NCBI GenBank assembly: GCA_004555735.1
Contig: SFHH01000007.1
Location: forward strand, 1 to 36,519
Reading direction: 5' to 3'
Source: Acidaminococcus fermentans
GTDB taxonomy: Bacteria; Bacillota; Negativicutes; Acidaminococcales; Acidaminococcaceae
DNA: 36,519 bases
Positions 1 through 7,640 of this stretch are shown in pieces. The position numbers and the translations under genes are program-made. Below the pieces are notes generated by a model. The model made no database searches. It was not told the DNA's origin and worked only from the letters and a program-made list of their open reading frames with translations. Position 1 is the stretch's first letter. The number at the start of each line of letters is the position of its first letter.

Positions 1-21
1 CAGATTAGGGTTTGTACATTC

Positions 22-42
22 AAAAAATTTGCTTGCAAATTT
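22..42 (-). terminator. Probable intrinsic terminator downstream of sua5
   Basis: On the minus strand an 8-bp perfect stem (AAATTTGC / GCAAATTT, two-base loop, positions 25-42) runs into further T residues (22-24), giving a run of six Ts. It lies about 95 bases after the sua5 stop codon, beyond a repeat element, and is the first hairpin there with a proper T tract. The stem is AT-rich, so it may be weak. Confidence 0.5.
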
Positions 43-48
43 CTCATT

Positions 49-129
49 CGGCTCGAGACTCGAGACCCGAGACCGAGCCGCTATGCGGCTTATGAGACCA
101 GGGGTGTTGCACGTAACGTGCAACACCCC
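49..129. repeat. Composite hairpin/heptamer intergenic element A
   Basis: Three tandem 7-mers CGAGACT, CGAGACC, CGAGACC (54-74; GGTCTCG-type on the minus strand) sit inside a 7-bp inverted repeat CGGCTCG/CGAGCCG (49-55, 74-80). They are followed by a small hairpin AGCCGC-TAT-GCGGCT (76-90), another GGTCTCA unit (minus strand, 93-99) and a 12-bp hairpin GGGGTGTTGCAC/GTGCAACACCCC (101-129). The last hairpin closely resembles the one at 26770-26802. The arrangement of hairpin plus GGTCNCN units recurs at three other places in this window. No coding potential is apparent. Confidence 0.65.
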
Positions 130-136
130 CCTTCTC

Positions 137-1243
137 TTATTCCACCACCATGGCCTGCAGGAATTCCGGCACCTGTCCGCTCTTTTTCTTGAACATTCCC
201 CGGTCGTAGACCAAGATATTATGGCCGGCGCTTTTCCGCATCCGGTTCATGATGGCCAGGCCCAGTCCCTGAGTGGGGACCCCTTCTCCCAGGATGATAT
301 CCACCTGCTGCCGGTCGAATTCCCGCAGCTCCGTATAGAGGTTCTCCGCCAGATCTTCCATATCCTTCCCAGCATCGCAGATCACCAGGCTGGCCGTGTG
401 AGGCAGATGCTGGACCGTTTCGTCCAGAGCCAGCACACCCACCTTCAGTCCCCAGGCTTCCGCCATGATGGCTGCCCGGATCACTCCCAGGCCGGCTTCC
501 GGCCCTTCGATGAGCACCATAGGGGCCTTGGGGGCATAATGGCGGTACTTCATGCCCGGAGCCTTGGGTTTCTGATCCGGCCGTACCAATCCCGGATCCA
601 GCTCCACTTCTCCCATCGCCTCTTGGATCATTTCTTCGGTGATGCCCCCGGGCCGGAGGATCACCGGCACCCTTCCTGTGGTATCGATGATGGTGCTTTC
701 CACTCCGATATCACAGGCACCGCCGTCCACTACACCGCCGATGATGCCGTCCATATCCTGGAGCACATCCTGGGCATTGGTGGGGCTGGGTTTTCCGGAT
801 TTATTGGCAGAAGGAGCCGCCAAAGGCCGTCCGGTCAGGCGGATCAGCGCCCGGGCCACCGGATCGCTGGGGAACCGGACCGCCACTGTTTCCTGGCCAG
901 CCGTGACCACTTCCGGGATGATTTCCGACTTGGGCACGATCAGGGTCATGGGACCGGGCCAAAAGGCTTCCATGAGTTTTTCCGCCATGGGCGAAAGACC
1001 GGAGGTCAAAGGTCGGATTTCTTCCTTGTCACTGATGTGGAGGATCAGGGGATTGTCCGCCGGCCTTCCTTTAGCGGCAAAGATCTTCCGGCAGGCTTCC
1101 CCGTTCAGACCGTCCGCTCCCAGACCGTATACCGTTTCTGTAGGAAAGGCCACCACTTCTCCCTGCCGGAGAAGTTTCGCCGCCGATTCCAGCTGAGATT
1201 CCAGCGGTTCATCTTTCTTTAATTTCCAATATTGCGTTTCCAT
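137..1243 (-). CDS. sua5: Threonylcarbamoyl-AMP synthase (Sua5/YwlC type)
   Basis: Makes threonylcarbamoyl-AMP from threonine, bicarbonate and ATP for the t6A modification of tRNAs that read ANN codons; cytoplasmic. The 368-residue protein has the YrdC fold with PTETVYGLG near residue 35, KGRP near 60 and the SANKSGKPSPT motif near 150. A linker containing APGMKYRHYAP leads to the C-terminal Sua5 domain, so this is the long two-domain form rather than short TsaC. The ATG at 1243 is preferred over one 24 bases upstream because AAAGGGGG lies 9 bases before it. It overlaps the end of prmC by about 35 bases, implying translational coupling, and is the last gene of the rpmE-side block. Confidence 0.93.
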   Translation of the reverse strand: METQYWKLKKDEPLESQLESAAKLLRQGEVVAFPTETVYGLGADGLNGEACRKIFAAKGRPADNPLILHISDKEEIRPLTSGLSPMAEKLMEAFWPGPMTLIVPKSEIIPEVVTAGQETVAVRFPSDPVARALIRLTGRPLAAPSANKSGKPSPTNAQDVLQDMDGIIGGVVDGGACDIGVESTIIDTTGRVPVILRPGGITEEMIQEAMGEVELDPGLVRPDQKPKAPGMKYRHYAPKAPMVLIEGPEAGLGVIRAAIMAEAWGLKVGVLALDETVQHLPHTASLVICDAGKDMEDLAENLYTELREFDRQQVDIILGEGVPTQGLGLAIMNRMRKSAGHNILVYDRGMFKKKSGQVPEFLQAMVVE

Positions 1244-2117
1244 AGACCGTTCCCCCTTTGGTGGCAAAGACCATCCGGTCGATGTCTCCGTAATCTTTGC
1301 GTATTTTTACACAGTCCAGGCCGGCTTCCCGGCACAGCCGGGCTACCTCTTCTCCCTGGCCCTGGCCGATTTCAAAAGCCACCATGCCTTCCGGATCCAG
1401 ATACGTCCACACATCTCGGAGGATCCGCCGGTAAAAATCCAAACCATCCCGGCCGCCGTCCAGGGCCTGCCTGGGTTCCCGGTGGACTTCTGCCTGGAGC
1501 CCGGCCAGATCCCCTTCCGGGATGTAGGGCGGGTTAGAGACCAGTACCTGGAACTTCGGTTCCTGGGGCACTTTTTCATACAGGTCGGACACCACCGTTT
1601 CCAGCCGGTCCCCCACCTTAAGATTTTCCGCGTTTTCCCGGGTCACCGCTGCCGCCCCTGGACTGATATCTACGCCCATGCCCCGGGCTTCCGGCAGTTC
1701 CGCCAGGAGGGAATCGATGATGGCTCCGCTGCCGCAGCCCAGGTCCAGGATCCGCACTGGACCCTTTTCCTTGTTCAGGCTCACCAGCTGTTCCACCAGA
1801 AGCTCCGTTTCCGGACGAGGGATCAGAGTATCCCGTGTCACTATGAAATCATAATGGAGGAAGCCTTTATGGCCCAGGATGTAGGCCACTGGTTCCCTGG
1901 CCGCCCGCCGGGCCACATACTCCCGGTACTGTTTCAGTTCCTGTTCTTCCAAGGGCTCATCGAAATTGGTGTACAGCTGGATCCGGCTCTTGTCCAGCAC
2001 TGCACAAAGCAGCACTTCCGCATCCAGGCGCGGGTTTTCCACGCCTTTGGAGCTGAAGTACTGCTGGGTCCATTGGAGGATCTTCAATATGGTCCATACG
2101 GTTCTCTGTTGCTGCAT
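1209..2117 (-). CDS. prmC: Peptide chain release factor N5-glutamine methyltransferase
   Basis: Methylates the glutamine of the GGQ motif in release factors RF1 and RF2 using S-adenosylmethionine. The 302-residue protein has the usual N-terminal helical domain (about 1-95) and a Rossmann methyltransferase domain with DLGCGSG at 125-131 and the substrate-glutamine motif NPPY at 195-198. Its substrate gene prfA lies immediately upstream: the prfA stop and this ATG are separated by one base, and AGGTGA precedes the start by 7 bases. The C-terminal end overlaps sua5. The family assignment is secure. Confidence 0.95.
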   Translation of the reverse strand: MQQQRTVWTILKILQWTQQYFSSKGVENPRLDAEVLLCAVLDKSRIQLYTNFDEPLEEQELKQYREYVARRAAREPVAYILGHKGFLHYDFIVTRDTLIPRPETELLVEQLVSLNKEKGPVRILDLGCGSGAIIDSLLAELPEARGMGVDISPGAAAVTRENAENLKVGDRLETVVSDLYEKVPQEPKFQVLVSNPPYIPEGDLAGLQAEVHREPRQALDGGRDGLDFYRRILRDVWTYLDPEGMVAFEIGQGQGEEVARLCREAGLDCVKIRKDYGDIDRMVFATKGGTVYGNAILEIKER

Positions 2118-2118
2118 C

Positions 2119-3195
2119 TTATTTCACCTGCTGGAGTTTTTTGGCTTGTTCCGCCATCATCAGGGCATCCAAGAGCTCATCCAGATCCCCATTGATGATG
2201 TCCGGCAGCTTGTGGAGGGTCAGGCCGATCCGATGGTCAGTGACTCGACCCTGGGGATAGTTGTAGGTCCGGATCCGTTCACTCCGGTCTCCGGTCCCCA
2301 CCTGGCTCTTCCGCTCGGCAGCCGTAGCCGCCCGTTGTTTTTCCTGTTCCGCTTCCAGGATCCGGGCCCGGAGCACCCGCAGGCACTTTTCCCGGTTCTT
2401 GGCCTGGGATTTCTCGTCCTGGCACTGTGCCACGATCCCAGTAGGGATGTGGGTCATCCGCACGGCGGATTCCGTCTTGTTCACATATTGGCCTCCGGCG
2501 CCGCCAGCCCGGTAGGTATCCACCCGGATGTCCGCCGGATTCAGTTCGATATCCACTTCCTGGGCTTCCGGCATCACCGCCACCGTCACCGTGGAGGTAT
2601 GTACCCGGCCCTGGGATTCCGTATCCGGCACCCGCTGGACCCGATGTACGCCGCTTTCGAACTTCATATGGCTGTACACATCAGTGCCAGACACCATGAA
2701 CACCACTTCCTTGAACCCCCCCAGTCCGGTAGGACTGGAATCCATCAGTTCCACCTTCCAGCCTTTTTGCTCCGCATACCGGGTGTACATTCGGAACAGA
2801 TCCCCAGCAAACAGGGCCGCTTCGTCCCCACCGGCTCCGGCCCGGATCTCCATGATGATGTTCTTCTCATCATTGGGGTCCTTGGGCAGCAGCAGCAGAG
2901 TCAGCTTTTCCTCATAGGCTTCCAGCTGAGGCTGGAGTTCCTTCATTTCTTCTTCCGCCATAACTGTCAGGTCCTGGTCTTCCCGGGCATTGACGATGGC
3001 TTCATCGTCCTTCCAGGTATCCACTACCTTTTTGTATTCCCGGTATACCGTGACGATTTCCGTCAGTTTGGCATGGGCCTTGGTATATTTCAGCCATTCC
3101 TCCTGGCGAGCGATCACGTCCGGATCGCTGATCTTGGCTTCCAGGTCCAGGTACCGGTCTTCCAGGTCCTGGAGTTTATCCAAATTCTCAAACAT
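2119..3195 (-). CDS. prfA: Peptide chain release factor 1
   Basis: Class I release factor recognising UAA and UAG and triggering peptidyl-tRNA hydrolysis on the ribosome. At 358 residues it is the standard length. The catalytic GGQ is at 234-236 in [15 protein letters not shown] and the stop-codon-reading PxT is PDT at 190-192. PxT distinguishes RF1 from RF2, which has SPF. GGGG lies about 7 bases before the ATG. It sits 12 bases after the yqhQ-like gene and one base before prmC, whose product methylates the GGQ glutamine, as in many Firmicutes. Confidence 0.97.
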   Translation of the reverse strand: MFENLDKLQDLEDRYLDLEAKISDPDVIARQEEWLKYTKAHAKLTEIVTVYREYKKVVDTWKDDEAIVNAREDQDLTVMAEEEMKELQPQLEAYEEKLTLLLLPKDPNDEKNIIMEIRAGAGGDEAALFAGDLFRMYTRYAEQKGWKVELMDSSPTGLGGFKEVVFMVSGTDVYSHMKFESGVHRVQRVPDTESQGRVHTSTVTVAVMPEAQEVDIELNPADIRVDTYRAGGAGGQYVNKTESAVRMTHIPTGIVAQCQDEKSQAKNREKCLRVLRARILEAEQEKQRAATAAERKSQVGTGDRSERIRTYNYPQGRVTDHRIGLTLHKLPDIINGDLDELLDALMMAEQAKKLQQVK

Positions 3196-3207
3196 GATGA
3201 TTCCCCG

Positions 3208-4092
3208 TCATTCAATGATTTCTTCCGGCGGCAGCACCGCTTTCAAGGAAGCGATGGCCACCTCGATCTGGCCGTCATCCGGCTGGCGGGTGGTCAGCTT
3301 CTGGAGCGCCAGGCCCGGCAGGATGGCTGCCCGGACCCAGGGTTTATCCATATGCTTCCCGGCAAACCGGATGATTTCGTAGCTGATGCCCGCCACCACC
3401 GGCATCAGCAGGATCCGGGACAAGATCCGCTCCCACAGGCTGGGCCAGCCCAGGAAGGTAAAGATGAAGATGCTGATGAGCATGACGATCATCAGGAAAT
3501 TGGTGCCACACCGAGGGTGGAGGGTGGAAAAGGGCCGCACGTTCTCCACCCGCAGGGGCAGCCCGTGTTCATAAGTATAGATGGTCTTGTGTTCCGCCCC
3601 GTGGTACTGGAACACCCGCTGGATGTCCTTCTGCCGGGAAATGCCCCAGATGTAGAGCAGGAAGATCCCCAGCCGCAGAAGGCCTTCGCATAAGTTCAGC
3701 ACCATGGAGCTGGATCCTTCATTCTGGAGCAGCTTCATAGCTCCCGTGGGCAGCACCACGAACAGCAGCACCGCCAGCCCCACGGAAACCGCAATGGTCC
3801 CCGCCATTTCCAGGCTGCTCATACTCTCTTCGCCCTCTTCTTCCTCCCCGGAAGCTTGGGCAGAAAAAGACAGGGCCTTCATCCCGTACCCCAGGGATTC
3901 CACCAGGGACACCACACCCCGGAGAAAAGGCTTCTTCAGGATGGGATACCGGTCGCTGATGCTGCCGGCATCCTTCAGGTCCACCGTGATCTCCCCATTA
4001 GGCTTACGCACCGCCACGGCAATCTTCCCCGGTCCCCGCATCATCACTCCCTCGATGACCGCCTGGCCACCGACGCTTAGTTTTTTGGTCAT
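3208..4092 (-). CDS. DUF1385 family membrane protein (YqhQ-like)
   Basis: An integral membrane protein of unknown biochemical role, widely conserved in Firmicutes next to rpmE and prfA. The 294-residue protein starts MTKKLSVGGQAVIEGVMMRG, which is typical of the family. It carries the characteristic YHGAEHKTIYTYE motif in the middle and roughly four hydrophobic segments (for example GLAVLLFVVLPTGAM and NFLMIVMLISIFIFTFLG). The ATG at 4092 has GGGGAG 7 bases upstream; a TTG 21 bases further up has no ribosome site. A terminator-like hairpin separates it from rpmE, so it may rely on partial read-through or its own promoter. Confidence 0.88.
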   Translation of the reverse strand: MTKKLSVGGQAVIEGVMMRGPGKIAVAVRKPNGEITVDLKDAGSISDRYPILKKPFLRGVVSLVESLGYGMKALSFSAQASGEEEEGEESMSSLEMAGTIAVSVGLAVLLFVVLPTGAMKLLQNEGSSSMVLNLCEGLLRLGIFLLYIWGISRQKDIQRVFQYHGAEHKTIYTYEHGLPLRVENVRPFSTLHPRCGTNFLMIVMLISIFIFTFLGWPSLWERILSRILLMPVVAGISYEIIRFAGKHMDKPWVRAAILPGLALQKLTTRQPDDGQIEVAIASLKAVLPPEEIIE

Positions 4093-4113
4093 ACCATGAC
4101 TCCCCAGATACAA

Positions 4114-4147
4114 GAAAAGGAGTGCTGCAATGTCTGCAAGTCACTCC
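4114..4147 (-). terminator. Terminator-like hairpin after rpmE
   Basis: On the minus strand GGAGTG ... CACTCC (4142-4147 with 4119-4124) encloses further TGCA/TGCA pairing and is followed by TTTTC. It lies between the rpmE stop and the yqhQ-like start, consistent with rpmE being mostly transcribed alone. Confidence 0.6.
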
Positions 4148-4164
4148 CTGTTCATGCGCATTTT

Positions 4165-4371
4165 TTATTTTGCGTCTTTGCCGTACCGTTTGTTGAATTT
4201 TTCGATCCGGCCTCTGGCAGACATATCACGCTGTTTACCAGTGAAGAAAGGATGGCATTTGGAGCAAACGTCCACGCGCAGTTCCTTCTTTACACTGCCA
4301 GTTTTGAATGTATTCCCACAGCCACAAATCACGGTGCATTCACCGTAGTTAGGATGGATTCCCTTTTTCAT
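4165..4371 (-). CDS. rpmE: 50S ribosomal protein L31, zinc-binding type
   Basis: Small protein of the large ribosomal subunit that bridges to the small subunit. The 68-residue product has the four zinc-ligand cysteines of the C+ form: C16 and C18 (CGCGNTF) and C36 and C39 (CSKCHPFF). The conserved FFTGKQ follows, and the C-terminus is basic. The ATG at 4371 is chosen because AGAGGTG lies 8 bases upstream and L31 proteins begin MKxGIHP; a longer frame from 4416 has no such support. Two sigma70-like promoters lie directly upstream and a hairpin terminator directly downstream. The zinc-type paralogue is normally replaced under zinc limitation by a C- form; none is seen here. Confidence 0.96.
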   Translation of the reverse strand: MKKGIHPNYGECTVICGCGNTFKTGSVKKELRVDVCSKCHPFFTGKQRDMSARGRIEKFNKRYGKDAK

Positions 4372-4401
4372 TCCTGAAACACCTCTTTCTAAAATTGCAT
4401 T

Positions 4402-4429
4402 AATATATCCCGACATTAACGCTTGACAA
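4402..4429 (-). promoter_or_regulatory. rpmE proximal promoter
   Basis: On the minus strand TTGTCA (4424-4429), a 16-base spacer and TATATT (4402-4407) form a good sigma70-type promoter about 30 bases before the rpmE start. Confidence 0.6.
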
Positions 4430-4457
4430 TTATATCATACTCCCCTAGCCCATGCAA
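4429..4457 (-). promoter_or_regulatory. rpmE distal promoter
   Basis: On the minus strand TTGCAT (4452-4457), a 17-base spacer and a perfect TATAAT (4429-4434). Its -35 box lies inside the end of the lysR gene, and its -10 overlaps the -35 of the proximal promoter by one base, so the two are tandem and probably mutually exclusive. Confidence 0.6.
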
Positions 4458-5389
4458 GAGCCCTTTCTCTTTTTTCGGGAAATCTCCTGCCTATCCAGTC
4501 TCTCATCCGGAGGATTTTCCTGCTGGGCCAGCTGGAGAAATACTTTCATGGCTTGGGTCAGCCATTTGTCTTTGTGATAGAACAGCTGACGGTACATATG
4601 CATCTGGAAATCCCTGACCCGAAGGATCTGGAGCCTGTCTCGGAATGGACAGTTCTCCACCACATACTGAGGCAGGAAAGAAAGTCCCAGGTTCCGCTGG
4701 ACCATGTCCAGGATGAAGCCGGTATCGCTGACTTCCAATAAAGGTTCCAATACCAGCTGCCGGGCTGCCAGGCGCTGATCCAGGCTGAGCCGGTAGTTGT
4801 CCGCCTTCTCTGTAAGGAAAAAGGGCTGCCGGATCACTTCTTCCAGGGGGACGTCCGTTCTCCGGGCAAAAGGAGAATCCTGGGAACAGACAAAGACGAT
4901 GTTCTCCCGTTTCTGGAACACCTTCACCCATTTCACATCAAAGAGAGGTTTGTCCAATACGTAGACCAGATCCACTTTGTTGTGGTTCAGGGCATCCAGG
5001 AGTATGCTGGGCGAATCGATGGTGATGGTGATGTGGAAATGAGGCAGGTTCCGGGATACGTAATCCATGATCTGCGGCATATGGGCCTTGCACAGGCTTT
5101 CGATCATCCCCAGCCGGAGCACAGCCGTAGAAGGCCGGTTGTGCATCACATTCTCTACTTCAGCCACTTCCTGGAGGATGGGAAGCACTCTCCGGGCCAG
5201 TTCCCTGCCTGGAGGCGTCAAGGCCACCTGTTTTCCAAGACGATCAAAGAGGCGGACGCCCAGCTCTGTTTCCAACGAATGGATTTGTACACTGAGAGCG
5301 GACTGTGAGTATCCCAGTTCCTTCGCTGCCCGGGAAAAACTTTCCACTTCCATAATTTTCAGAAAGCTTTTCAATTCTCTTAGTTCCAT
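4445..5389 (-). CDS. LysR family transcriptional regulator
   Basis: DNA-binding regulator with an N-terminal winged helix-turn-helix (about 1-60, including SFSRAAKELGYSQSALSVQI) and a C-terminal effector-binding domain (about 90-295). The length of 314 residues is typical. It is divergent from the symporter gene at 5554, and a perfect T-N11-A palindrome (5426-5440) lies between them. The usual LysR logic therefore suggests it controls the symporter and perhaps the downstream sdaAB-sdaAA genes as well as itself. The effector cannot be read from sequence; serine or a related metabolite is a guess from context. AAGGCGG precedes the ATG by about 8 bases. No terminator separates it from the rpmE promoters. 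Confidence 0.92.
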   Translation of the reverse strand: MELRELKSFLKIMEVESFSRAAKELGYSQSALSVQIHSLETELGVRLFDRLGKQVALTPPGRELARRVLPILQEVAEVENVMHNRPSTAVLRLGMIESLCKAHMPQIMDYVSRNLPHFHITITIDSPSILLDALNHNKVDLVYVLDKPLFDVKWVKVFQKRENIVFVCSQDSPFARRTDVPLEEVIRQPFFLTEKADNYRLSLDQRLAARQLVLEPLLEVSDTGFILDMVQRNLGLSFLPQYVVENCPFRDRLQILRVRDFQMHMYRQLFYHKDKWLTQAMKVFLQLAQQENPPDERLDRQEISRKKRKGSCMG

Positions 5390-5425
5390 TTTGTCAACCG
5401 CCTTTTGGAAGTATTAAAAATTTTC

Positions 5426-5440
5426 ATCGATTGAATCGAT
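5426..5440. promoter_or_regulatory. Candidate LysR operator
   Basis: ATCGATT-G-AATCGAT is a perfect 7+1+7 palindrome containing T-N11-A (T5427, A5439), the signature of LysR binding sites. It lies 37 bases from the lysR start and about 10 bases upstream of the putative -35 box of the symporter promoter. Confidence 0.65.
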
Positions 5441-5449
5441 TTTATTAAT

Positions 5450-5478
5450 TTGCTTTATGAGCATAACCATAGTACACT
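5450..5478 (+). promoter_or_regulatory. Candidate promoter of the symporter gene
   Basis: TTGCTT (5450-5455), a 17-base spacer and TACACT (5473-5478). Both boxes are imperfect, which fits a promoter needing an activator such as the adjacent LysR protein. The leader then contains a hairpin at 5503-5525. Confidence 0.45.
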
Positions 5479-5502
5479 GAATTAACAGAAAAGTCAAACG
5501 TG

Positions 5503-5525
5503 CGATTCCCTGCCGGCGGGAATCG
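5503..5525 (+). promoter_or_regulatory. Leader hairpin before the symporter
   Basis: CGATTCCC (5503-5510) pairs perfectly with GGGAATCG (5518-5525) around a seven-base GC-rich loop. It lies 15 bases before the GGGAGG ribosome site at 5541. There is no T tract, so a role in mRNA stability or translation is more likely than termination. Confidence 0.45.
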
Positions 5526-5553
5526 GTTTGTCAAGTTCAGGGGAGGTTATTTC

Positions 5554-6744
5554 ATGAAACTCGGTCTCGTACCAAAAATCATCATTGCCATCATCATCGG
5601 TATCCTGATAGGACAGTATCTGCCGGAAGATATCTGCCGCACCGTCGTCACCCTTTCCGGTATCTTCAGTAATTTCCTGAAATTCGTCATTCCTTTAATG
5701 ATCCTGGCCTATGTGACCATGGGGATCGCCGATCTGTCCCAGGGGGCAGGCAAGCTGCTCCTGATCACCGCTATCCTGGCCTACGGTTCCACCCTTGTAG
5801 GGGGTACCTTCTCCTTCACGGTGGCCGATACCCTGTTCCCCTCTTTCATCAGTGCCGGGGTATTGGATGAACTGGCCAAGACCACCGGCAAAAGCCTGCC
5901 GCCTTTCTTTTCCATTACCATCCCGCCCATCCTGGATACCATTTCTGCAGTAGTGCTGGCCTTCATCATCGGCCTGTGCCTGTCCTCTCTCCGGGGAAAA
6001 GAAATCGGGGATACTTTGTACAACAGCTTCAAAGATTTCTCTAAGATCATCGATCAGGTCCTGACCCACGCCATCGTCCCCTTCCTGCCGCTGTACATCT
6101 GCGGTACCTTTGTGGACATGACCCGCTCCGGCAAGACTTTTGTGATCCTGAGCGTCCTCTGGAAAGTTTTCCTGGTGGTCATCGCCATGCATCTGATCCT
6201 GCTGGTGATCCAATTCATGATTGCCGGTTCCTTCAGCGGGAAGAACCCCTTCACCCTGATGAAGAACCAGATCCCTGGCTATACCACAGCCCTGGGGACC
6301 CAGTCTTCTGCAGCCACTATCCCGGTGAACCTGGAATGTTCTAAGGCTGACGGTGTCTGCGAACAGATCCGCAACTTCGTGATTCCTCTATGTGCCAACA
6401 TCCATATGTGCGGCTCCATGATCACCATTACAGCCTGTGCTACGGCGGTCTGCCTCATGTACCAGATTCCTATCCATCTGGGTACGGTCATCCCCTTCAT
6501 CATGACTCTGGGGGTAGCCATGGTGGCGTCTCCGGGAGCCCCCGGCGGTTCTATCATGACGGCCCTGCCCTTTTTGTGGATGATCTTCGGGAAAGAACAG
6601 GGAGACCCCAACGGTCCTATCTGTGCCCTGATGGTAGCCCTGTACATCACCCAGGATTCCTTCGGGACTGCCTGCAACGTATCCGGGGACAACGCCATTG
6701 CGGTGATTGTAGACAAGATCTACAAAACCTGGATTAAGAAATAA
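5554..6744 (+). CDS. Dicarboxylate/amino acid:cation (Na+) symporter, DAACS family
   Basis: Membrane carrier that takes up an amino or dicarboxylic acid with Na+ or H+; 396 residues with multiple hydrophobic helices. The family core is visible: a serine-rich re-entrant loop TQSSAATIP (about 257-265), a counterpart of the NMDGT region (ANIHMCGSMITI), the second hairpin loop SPGAPGGSIM, and DSFGTACNVSGD near residue 370 with the substrate-binding aspartate. The ATG at 5554 has GGGAGG 7 bases upstream; an in-frame ATG at 5500 lacks a ribosome site. The sdaAB-sdaAA genes follow on the same strand, so serine or threonine is a reasonable substrate guess, but glutamate or C4-dicarboxylates cannot be excluded. 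A divergent LysR gene probably regulates it. Confidence 0.88.
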   Translation: MKLGLVPKIIIAIIIGILIGQYLPEDICRTVVTLSGIFSNFLKFVIPLMILAYVTMGIADLSQGAGKLLLITAILAYGSTLVGGTFSFTVADTLFPSFISAGVLDELAKTTGKSLPPFFSITIPPILDTISAVVLAFIIGLCLSSLRGKEIGDTLYNSFKDFSKIIDQVLTHAIVPFLPLYICGTFVDMTRSGKTFVILSVLWKVFLVVIAMHLILLVIQFMIAGSFSGKNPFTLMKNQIPGYTTALGTQSSAATIPVNLECSKADGVCEQIRNFVIPLCANIHMCGSMITITACATAVCLMYQIPIHLGTVIPFIMTLGVAMVASPGAPGGSIMTALPFLWMIFGKEQGDPNGPICALMVALYITQDSFGTACNVSGDNAIAVIVDKIYKTWIKK

Positions 6745-6752
6745 TTTACGCT

Positions 6753-6935
6753 AAAAACGTTCCATCTCCACCTGTACTCCAGCTGCAGCTGTCTGCCTGA
6801 TTGCTTTCAGGCACCGTGGTTTTGTTGTCAGGGATATCCAACAATTGTCTTGATCCTTCCCTTTCCAACTCCCTTCTCCCACAACAGAGCCACAGTTTCC
6901 AGCCCGATCCGGACCCAGGAGCATGGAACGTTTTT
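6753..6935 (+). promoter_or_regulatory. Structured leader or small inverted-repeat element upstream of sdaAB
   Basis: AAAAACGTTCCAT (6753-6765) is the perfect reverse complement of ATGGAACGTTTTT (6923-6935). The pairing extends inward by CTCC/GGAG (6766-6769 with 6918-6921) across one bulged C, giving a 17-bp closing stem. Inside are a 7-bp hairpin TGCCTGA/TCAGGCA (6794-6813) and a 6-bp stem TTGTTG/CAACAA (6822-6844), then a pyrimidine-rich stretch. The right arm runs into Ts and lies 16 bases before the sdaAB ribosome site. It fills the 219-base gap between the symporter and sdaAB. No T-box consensus was found. It could be a regulatory RNA or a MITE-like insertion; there is no clear target duplication apart from flanking TA. 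Confidence 0.45.
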
Positions 6936-6963
6936 TATATTCCTTTTTATCAGGAGGTCCAAC

Positions 6964-7629
6964 ATGAATATTTTCGATATCATCGGGCCGGTCATGATCG
7001 GTCCCTCCAGTTCCCATACAGCAGGCGCCGTCCGTCTGGGACGGGTAGCCAACAAGCTGCTCCAGAGCGAGCCTAAGGAAATCCGGATCGAGCTGTCCGG
7101 TTCCTTTGCCAAGACCTACAAAGGTCACGGTACCGATAAAGCCCTTCTGGCCGGGATCCTGGGCTACCACAGCTATTCGGAAGAAATCCGCAGCATCTTT
7201 TCCATTGCTGACCAAAAAGGCATCCAGTATACCTATATCCCCACTGATATCCCCAATACCCATCCCAATACAGCCCGGATCCAGGTCACCTGTGCCGATG
7301 GCAGCCAGCATACGGTCCAGGGCGCCAGCATCGGCGGAGGCAATATCCGGGTGGACTATGTGGATGGCATGAAGGTGGATTTCACAGGAGAGCGGAATAC
7401 CATCCTGGTTCCCCACTATGACCGTCCGGGAGTCATCGCCGCCGTCACCAATATCATGTGGCAGAAACACAAGGACATCAACATCGCCAACTTCAAGCTG
7501 TCCCGGCCGGTTAAAGGCGGCATCGCTATGATGACCATCGAAATCGACGGGCTGCCCCCAGCGGACGTGATCGATGCCATCCGCTCCGTCCAGTATGTGA
7601 CCAATGTGGTCCTGATCCGAGCTATTTGA
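6964..7629 (+). CDS. sdaAB: L-serine dehydratase, Fe-S dependent, beta subunit
   Basis: Partner subunit of the oxygen-sensitive [4Fe-4S] enzyme that deaminates L-serine to pyruvate and ammonia. The 221-residue protein begins with the family motif NIFDIIGPVMIGPSSSHTAG (SSSHT at 14-18). It ends in an ACT domain (about 148-221, beginning VPHYDRPGVIAAVTNIM), a probable serine-binding regulatory module. The ATG at 6964 has AGGAGG 6 bases upstream; a longer frame from 6850 reads through the leader element and lacks a ribosome site. The stop is followed 11 bases later by sdaAA, whose ribosome site overlaps the stop region, so the subunits are co-translated. Confidence 0.95.
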   Translation: MNIFDIIGPVMIGPSSSHTAGAVRLGRVANKLLQSEPKEIRIELSGSFAKTYKGHGTDKALLAGILGYHSYSEEIRSIFSIADQKGIQYTYIPTDIPNTHPNTARIQVTCADGSQHTVQGASIGGGNIRVDYVDGMKVDFTGERNTILVPHYDRPGVIAAVTNIMWQKHKDINIANFKLSRPVKGGIAMMTIEIDGLPPADVIDAIRSVQYVTNVVLIRAI

Positions 7630-7640
7630 GGAGGAATCCC

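Noticed and set aside
29-1222. Plus-strand open frame of 397 codons at the left edge
   Set aside because: Antisense of sua5, running through the repeat element; its translation is His/Arg/Phe-rich without any recognisable domain.
6766-6950. T-box riboswitch before sdaAB
   Set aside because: No AGGGTGGNACCGCG-type box or specifier-loop layout was found; the structure is different.
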